Shown piece after piece: positions 58,305 to 64,000 of a stretch of DNA of 64,000 nucleotides. The DNA is from Trichopria drosophilae (Eukaryota; Arthropoda; Insecta; Hymenoptera; Diapriidae). The number at the start of each line of letters is the position of its first letter. The first letter of the stretch is position 1. A program made the position numbers and the translations under genes. The notes beneath the pieces were generated by a model. The model searched no databases and was not told the origin of the DNA. It was given only the letters and a program-made list of their open reading frames with translations. The stretch covers positions 94,008,001 through 94,072,000 of the forward strand of contig CM059584.1 in assembly GCA_030407085.1 (NCBI GenBank), written 5' to 3'.

Positions 58305-61184
58305 CTATTCCAGTAAATTGACAATATTCATACTATTTATTGCTTTATATAATTTTTTATTAGAATTGGTTGTAGTTATAGTTTTATCATCACTAGACAA
58401 TTTATTAAAATAAAAAGTAGCAATAAATTTATGATTACGCCTACCAATTTCTTTTACAACTTTCGGTAACGACACTGATTTACTAGGAGTAACAGATAAT
58501 GACTTATTATAACACTGTCTTAAGTCTGTATAGTGATACATAATACATTCCAAAATATATTTATAAAGTAAATTCAATGGTTTACAACAATCATTATGTT
58601 TTCTTAGTAAAATTTTTATAATTTTATTATGAACCCTATTTAATAAACATATTGATGATGTGTTAGCTGAACCCCAAGCAATAATGCCATATGTGACAAC
58701 ACTGTAATATATTCCATACATAATTGATAATAGATTAGAAATATTTAAAATTTTACTTAATTTAGAAAAAACATAAATGTGATATTTAGATTTATTCACT
58801 AAAAATGAAATATGTTGATCCCACCTTAAATGGCAATCAATTATTATTCCAAGATATTTTATTTGTTCGACCCGTTTAATAACTTTATTGTCAACACTTA
58901 AAACAAAACTTACTGGGATACTATCGACATAATTGCCAAAGGTTAAGCAAACTGTTTTGTCTACATTTAATGATAATACATTACTACCAAGCCATTCATT
59001 AACCAAATTAAGTTGACTATTAAGCCTAATTTGCACTTCATTCCACGTATCGCTAGAGCATAAAATGACAGTATCATCGGCATATGAAGATATTGTACAA
59101 TCAGTTTGACTTATATTAAATAAATCATTAATGTAAATAATAAATAACAATGGTCCGAGTATAGTGCCTTGAGGGACACCAACTTCGACTTTTACCAATT
59201 CACTTTTGATATTACCAATTTTTACTAATTGCTTTCTGTTTGTTAAGTAATTATTAATCAATGTTAGAAATAAGCCTCTAATACCCAAAATCTCCAGTTT
59301 ATTTACCAAAATCTCATGGTCAACCGTGTCGAAAGCCTTAGCTAAATCTAGGAACACTGCTGCAGTAGGTTTACTCGTGTCTAAGTTATCATGAATAAGT
59401 CCTACAAAGGTAGCCAAAGCATCTTTTGTACCAAAATCTTTTCGAAACCCAAATTGTTGACTGGACAATAATTTATGTTTCTCAATAAAATTAAAGATCC
59501 TATTATAAACTAATTTTTCAAAAATTTTTGCTAGATTGGATATTAATGAAATTGGTCTATAGTTACTAGTCAATAATTTATTTCCAGATTTATAGAGGGG
59601 TACAATTTCAGCAATTTTGAAATGATTTGGACAATTTCCTGATGTAAAACATAAATTAAAAATGTATACAAGAGGTTTACTAATAAACTTCATCATACTT
59701 TTGAGAAAATTAGAATGTAAATTATCTACACCACCCGTTTTATTTTTTAATTGATTAATGATTCTTAAAATTTCTATTTCAGATGTTGGATGCAAATAAA
59801 TTGTATTATTATTAAAACTGTTAGATGAGCCATGAGAAATATAATTAGTGAAATTTCTTTTGTTAGAAATGTTCATGGCTAATTGTTTACTCACAATGGA
59901 AAAATATTCATTGAAGTAATTTGCAATGTCTTTCACATCAGATATTGTACTATTTATATTAGTATTTAATAATAGCTCAATATTAACTCTTTTTGAAGAA
60001 TTGCCTCTTCCTAATTTATTGTTAACGAAACCCCATAGTTTTTTTTGATTATGCCTAAAATTTTCAATTTTATTTTTATCATAAGTCTCTTTTGCAGTTT
60101 TTACTACTCTATGTAATATATTATTATAATTCTTGTATTTATTTTTAAGAGTGACACTATTAGGGTGTCTTCTCCATTGTTTATATAGCAATTCTTTTCT
60201 TTTAATGGATTTAACCAAAGCTATAGTTATCCATGATTTTTTTGGCATATCCTTTCGTTTTAATGTATAAGTGGCTTTATTTTTTATATTCTGAATCTTA
60301 CTAATTAACATATTCATGGCTTCATTTACATTATTTTCTCTATAAATTTGATCCCAATCTGTCTGTTCACAAAGAGGGATTATTTTCCGTTTGTTAATAA
60401 ATTGGTAGTTATTCGGAATTTGTTTTACCGTGAAACCTTCTTGAATCTCAAGAAAAAGCGGATAATGGTCTGTCAAGTTATAATTAAGTCTGAATGATTG
60501 CACAACATAATCAGTCCTAATGTAAGCATTATCAATGCATGACTCTTCACCATTAACACCACATCTGGTTACATTATTAAAATATGGAATATACCCATAT
60601 TCCAAAAAGTTATTTAATAGGTCAACACTATCAATATCATTTTTGATAATATTAATATTAAAATCACCAATAATTACATGATTTTGAATATTACACCTTT
60701 GTAAATAAGAATACATGCTTTGAATAAATAATTTTTTGTTAAAATCATGTGAACGATAAAGAGCACTAATAATCATTTTTTTGTCATTTTTTAATTTTAA
60801 TTCGACATTTATCATGTCTGTTAATTCAATATTCACGTATGAAATTTTATGTTGAATATCTTTTTTCACATATACAGCTACTCCGTCTGCTTTGTTCAAT
60901 TTGCTTGAATTAACATATATTCTATATCCACTTAATTGATAGAAATTATAATTTGGAATTAACCAAGTTTCAACACAAATAATAACAATCGGTTTCGTTT
61001 TTAATTGAAATAATAACGTTTCTAAATTAGCAAAATTGCGGTTTAAACTTCTAATGTTGACATATAATATTATAGAATTAGAATTATTAAAGTTCATATT
61101 AAACTCTGATATACAGTCAAAAATCTTCTCATTGATAACAAAATCCTCTTGATTGTCGACTTCTTCTTCTTCTTCCAAATCCAT
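58305..61184 (-). CDS. LINE-4 ORF2: endonuclease and reverse transcriptase
   Basis: 959 residues from ATG 61184. APE endonuclease: YVNIRSLNRN (N43), CVETW (E72), ALYRSH (Y143), GDFNINI (D174), CIDN (D218) and TDHYP (D239, H240), all expected active-site positions. RT: NYRPISLISNLAKIFEKL at about 541, QQFGFRKDFGTKDA at 576, motif A FLDLAKAFDTVDH at 611, GVPQGTILGPLLFIIYINDL at 669, and catalytic YADD at 701-704. The thumb LGIIIDCHLRWDQH and a C-terminal YGIIAWGSA segment follow. It would nick target DNA and copy the LINE RNA in place. It starts 26 bases after the ORF1 stop. No internal stop or frameshift. Confidence 0.93.
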   Translation of the reverse strand: MDLEEEEEVDNQEDFVINEKIFDCISEFNMNFNNSNSIILYVNIRSLNRNFANLETLLFQLKTKPIVIICVETWLIPNYNFYQLSGYRIYVNSSKLNKADGVAVYVKKDIQHKISYVNIELTDMINVELKLKNDKKMIISALYRSHDFNKKLFIQSMYSYLQRCNIQNHVIIGDFNINIIKNDIDSVDLLNNFLEYGYIPYFNNVTRCGVNGEESCIDNAYIRTDYVVQSFRLNYNLTDHYPLFLEIQEGFTVKQIPNNYQFINKRKIIPLCEQTDWDQIYRENNVNEAMNMLISKIQNIKNKATYTLKRKDMPKKSWITIALVKSIKRKELLYKQWRRHPNSVTLKNKYKNYNNILHRVVKTAKETYDKNKIENFRHNQKKLWGFVNNKLGRGNSSKRVNIELLLNTNINSTISDVKDIANYFNEYFSIVSKQLAMNISNKRNFTNYISHGSSNSFNNNTIYLHPTSEIEILRIINQLKNKTGGVDNLHSNFLKSMMKFISKPLVYIFNLCFTSGNCPNHFKIAEIVPLYKSGNKLLTSNYRPISLISNLAKIFEKLVYNRIFNFIEKHKLLSSQQFGFRKDFGTKDALATFVGLIHDNLDTSKPTAAVFLDLAKAFDTVDHEILVNKLEILGIRGLFLTLINNYLTNRKQLVKIGNIKSELVKVEVGVPQGTILGPLLFIIYINDLFNISQTDCTISSYADDTVILCSSDTWNEVQIRLNSQLNLVNEWLGSNVLSLNVDKTVCLTFGNYVDSIPVSFVLSVDNKVIKRVEQIKYLGIIIDCHLRWDQHISFLVNKSKYHIYVFSKLSKILNISNLLSIMYGIYYSVVTYGIIAWGSANTSSICLLNRVHNKIIKILLRKHNDCCKPLNLLYKYILECIMYHYTDLRQCYNKSLSVTPSKSVSLPKVVKEIGRRNHKFIATFYFNKLSSDDKTITTTNSNKKLYKAINSMNIVNLLE

Positions 61185-61210
61185 TTTTTAAAGTGTAGAG
61201 TTTGGTCTAA

Positions 61211-62611
61211 TTATGAAGATTCTTCACGTAAAGGATTGAAAGGATATTCCGTTTTCTGAATTAATCTTCTCAGCAGAAACTTGTAGGTATCACATGCATT
61301 TTTGTCCTGGGCTGAATGGTTCGTATTTTTATTTAATCGATATTTTTCATTGGATTGTACACAGTTGACACATTTCAAATTATTTTTATTATTGCAATCT
61401 GTACTAAGATGATTTCCTGAACAATATGTGCAGCAAGGATCCGATGTACATTTTTTAAAATTGTGATTATATTTACCACAAGTATAGCACAAATTAATGT
61501 TAAAATCATCAGTAATATTGCACCTGTTACAACCCACGTACATCTTTTTGTCTCCCATAAATTTTCTGTATGCATTAGAATTAATTTCCAATATAAGTGT
61601 CCATAAGTTTGTTTTTTTATTAATATACTTATGAACAATATTTATCTCGTACTGTTCATCCAAGTAATTTCTCCTGATGATATCATTTTGAATTTTAAGA
61701 TTCTCTTCATCACCCATATCCAAATCCACGCCATGTACTTTTATTGTTGGTTTTCTCATTTTCTCTATATTTAATTCAATTCCTGTTTTATTAGAATTCC
61801 TTATAGTTCCTTCAACTGATTCAATATCGCACTTATTTTTACATTTTACTATAATTTTATCCTTAGCTACGTATACTTTGTTAATAGGAATATTTGTATT
61901 ATTTATTAAAGTACTTTTAGTCACTTTAATAACTTGCTGAAATTCAGATTTGTTGATAGCTTTTATTATTATGTTTGGAACATTTGCATTTACCGAATTG
62001 TTATTGTTTACGGCTTGGGCATATGTTTGTGTTATTGAATCAGCAGATACATTGCTCAATTTTTCTTTCAATAATACATTATTTTCTTTTAATTCGGAAT
62101 TTAATTCCTTTAAAATCGTATTTTTATCGATTAATTCAATATTTAATTGCTTCAAATAATTGTTCTCCATATAAAAATTGTCTAAATCACCATTATCGCT
62201 GTTTTTAGACTGATCAATTTCGTCAATTTGCATATTTTGCGATTGTTCTATCAAATCTTCATGAGTTTGTTTAAGTGAATTATACATAGACTTCGTGCGG
62301 TTATACTTATTTTCCAAAATCTTATAGGATGCTGCATAATTTTTCAGGTCATTTCTTAATTTTGCTACGATTGCTCTTCCTTGTGCTTCGCCATCATTTG
62401 AAGAAATGGATGTTAAATCAAAATCTTTATGTTCATCACATATAACTAGAACGTTTGTCACATATTTAACATTATTTTTTCTACTGAAGTCACTTTTATG
62501 GTATACATTATCACACAATATACACACTACTAAAGAGCACACTTGCTGCGGGTGACACTTCAGATTAATATCAGGAGGAATTGCCGTAAGCGGCAAACCT
62601 TTATCCGACAT
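61211..62611 (-). CDS. LINE-4 ORF1: PHD-like finger, coiled coil, RRM-like region, zinc knuckles
   Basis: 466 residues from ATG 62611. Residues 14-62 form a PHD-like finger (KCHPQQVC, CILCDNVYHKSDF, ICDEH). About 85-190 is a coiled coil (LKELNSELKENNVLLKEKL). About 225-350 is RRM-like. CCHC knuckles are CYTCGKYNHNFKKC (375-388) and CTYCSGNHLSTDC (394-406), then a CVNC...H...C cluster (414-440). The product should bind LINE RNA and build the RNP with ORF2 protein. The finger's role is unproven, but PHD-type domains are known in CR1-like ORF1 proteins. The frame is complete. Confidence 0.9.
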   Translation of the reverse strand: MSDKGLPLTAIPPDINLKCHPQQVCSLVVCILCDNVYHKSDFSRKNNVKYVTNVLVICDEHKDFDLTSISSNDGEAQGRAIVAKLRNDLKNYAASYKILENKYNRTKSMYNSLKQTHEDLIEQSQNMQIDEIDQSKNSDNGDLDNFYMENNYLKQLNIELIDKNTILKELNSELKENNVLLKEKLSNVSADSITQTYAQAVNNNNSVNANVPNIIIKAINKSEFQQVIKVTKSTLINNTNIPINKVYVAKDKIIVKCKNKCDIESVEGTIRNSNKTGIELNIEKMRKPTIKVHGVDLDMGDEENLKIQNDIIRRNYLDEQYEINIVHKYINKKTNLWTLILEINSNAYRKFMGDKKMYVGCNRCNITDDFNINLCYTCGKYNHNFKKCTSDPCCTYCSGNHLSTDCNNKNNLKCVNCVQSNEKYRLNKNTNHSAQDKNACDTYKFLLRRLIQKTEYPFNPLREESS

Positions 62612-63361
62612 GTTGATGACATGAGCAATTTAAAACATTTAACTATTTTTATTTACTTTAAAATAGAACAATTTTTAAAACTAGTATATCAGTTCGAAAA
62701 GCAGTTAGTATCGTTTTGATACTAATTGAAGTAAAAAACTTATATTTAATTGTTTAAACAAATTGTTATAAACAATGACGGACCATCCGGAGAGCTTTCC
62801 ACCCTAAAAATTCGGATTCAGTGACCCAAAATACGTAAAAAATAACGAGATGGATCCGGCGACTTGAAACATGTCGTGCGTGCCAATACTAGATGTGCGT
62901 ATATTTACAGACAAAAAACAGCGTTAGTAAAACTTCAATAAGTGGCGAAGGTTTAAAATGAATGATTAAAACTAACTTTCTGCTTGAAATATAAGGTCAG
63001 AAGAAGAGTTTAAGCCTAGGTAGATCAAATAAAAATTACATGTGTCGATGTGTCAGTGTGCTGAATACTACAAAAATCGCATTTTTTTTATTTCGGGAAT
63101 TTTTATCTCGAGAATGCGCCATTGTACGCAAAAGTTACTACAGACCTTTTTTGTTTAGAATGGCCCAAAAAATAAGAAAAAATTTTGTTTGGACCAAAAA
63201 ATTTAAAATTGCTTAATTGTTTAAAAAAATTGTTATAAACAATTTCGGCCCACTCGGAGAGCAATCCACCCTCGAAATTCGGATTCAGCGGCCCAAAATA
63301 TGTCGGAAACGCCTTATTGCATAAGGGGACCTATAAAAGGCTACGAAACGGTCCCTGCTCC

Positions 63362-64000
63362 TATACTAACCTCCTCGCGGTGAGAATCGGGAAACCTTGA
63401 ATGCTTCAATGGCTAAAGACGATCGCAAAGTAATATACGCCTATATTTCGACATTTTGTTCATCAAACATTTCGACGGCTCCTAACAATGTAATGCTATT
63501 ACAAAAAACATTAAAAATCTAGTTGAAAGATTTATTATTAAATTTTCTAAACTCGAAAACCAAAAAGAGCGACCCAGAAAACGTCTAGATACGTACCTAT
63601 CAAGAGAATTTTCTCTACAGTCTACAGTTTTGAAGAGAAAAAATGATCAGTCTTGAAATCTAGAAAAGTTTAATAATTTTTTTCCTCCAAAACTATAGAC
63701 TTTAGAGAAAAATTTTTTGGAACATACTTGACTTAGAATTAGTTAAAGAATACTCTCAAATTTTTTCAACTTTTTTAAATGAAGTTTCAAAATTTCGAAT
63801 TTTTGAGTTTTTGAAAAACCAAAAATTGCATCAAAACATTCTAACAAAATTTAAGGGTATTCTTTGGCCAATTCTAAGACATTTTTGTTCTGAGAAAAAT
63901 TTCTCTAAAGTCTATAGTTTCCGAAATAAAAATTTGTCACGTTTAAAAAAAAATTGTCAATGCGGTCGTCATTTTGGATGCGCCAAGCTTTAAAAAAAAA
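63362..64000. other. Right flank with inverted and direct TAGACT repeats
   Basis: 63606-63668 mirrors 47316-47378 (AACTTTTCTAGATTTCAAGA and onward), candidate right end of the piggyBac element. AAAACT.TAGACT.TAGAGA motifs recur at about 63692 (same strand as the left copy) and about 63895 (inverted). The stretch about 63495-63640 may hold the last piggyBac codons (a basic RPRKR-like segment), but this is weak. The 63811-63993 frame has no domain. Confidence 0.45.

Larger units (their letters stand above)
58028..62740 (-). mobile_element. Apparently intact LINE (LINE-4)
   Basis: Both ORFs are open. The 3' UTR (58028-58304) ends in an AATATTCTATA-type tail at 58028-58060. The 5' edge is near 62640-62740. 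It sits inside the 56765-63361 inverted-repeat element. It differs in sequence from the three other Jockey/CR1-group LINEs here and is the only one without a visible lesion. Confidence 0.85.
56765..63361. mobile_element. 6.6 kb element with about 620 bp inverted repeats
   Basis: Ends GGAGCAGGGACCG and complement, with TA on both sides (56763-56764, 63362-63363). The arms 56765-about 57392 and about 62738-63361 are about 95% identical. Shared landmarks are CCTTTTATAGGTCCCCTTAT, GGGCCGCTGAATCCGAATTT and GGGTCACTGAATCCGAATTT. Each arm contains two related sub-modules (GCGGCCCAAAATA and GTGACCCAAAATA types). A third diverged partial arm lies at 57735-58010. There is no transposase. Most of its present length is an inserted LINE. 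Confidence 0.85.

Overview
This is an AT-rich eukaryotic window in which I recognise no intact host gene. Almost everything identifiable is transposon. The mix of Jockey/CR1-like LINEs with a PHD-like finger in ORF1, Ty3/Gypsy, piggyBac, hAT-like and pogo-like elements, plus long simple repeats, points to an arthropod, most likely an insect. A finer placement is not supported by the sequence.

Left third (1 to about 24.3 kb): repeats without sound coding capacity. It holds a 1.1 kb tandem duplication (3.2-5.4 kb), an inverted segmental duplication about 12 kb apart (5428-7029 and 18919-20419), several MITEs with readable ends (6665-6976, 8202-9314, 10945-11318, 17391-17690), a 5'-truncated Jockey-like LINE (9315-10810), a dispersed palindromic family built on GCGTAAAG/CTTTACGC (14.3-23.5 kb) including a 645 bp near-perfect inverted repeat at 16554-17198, and a decayed array rich in CAAGGTCA with tRNA-like sequences beside it.

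Middle (24.7-44.6 kb): a Gypsy pol (24690-25957 and 33326-34210) is split inside integrase by a TIR element (25958-33325). That element was hit by a LINE (about 26193-32940), which was itself hit by a hAT-like foldback (29508-32172). A second LINE (about 34310-39153) sits at the Gypsy 3' end. Then come a minus-strand RT relic (39500-40960) and a second, minus-strand Gypsy element with one LTR (41362-44620).

Right third (46-64 kb): three tandem hairpins with compensatory base changes (46178-46403), GC-rich hairpins, and a piggyBac transposase broken by other elements. One piece lies at 48080-49035 and the other at 56192-56680. Between them are a minus-strand LINE (49036-about 55300, itself carrying a TA-flanked CGGAT-rich element at 49643-51007) and a 743 bp foldback (55355-56097). 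Beyond them a 6.6 kb inverted-repeat element (56765-63361) holds a LINE on the minus strand with both ORFs open (58028-about 62740), the only candidate for recent activity. Inverted matches at 47316-47378 and 63606-63668 may be the piggyBac ends, which would make a nest of about 16 kb.

A recurring theme is short elements whose interior is built from one scattered 5-8 base word and its complement (591-825, 6665-6976, 7036-7520, 8202-9314, 11319-12060, 40915-41361, 49643-51007).
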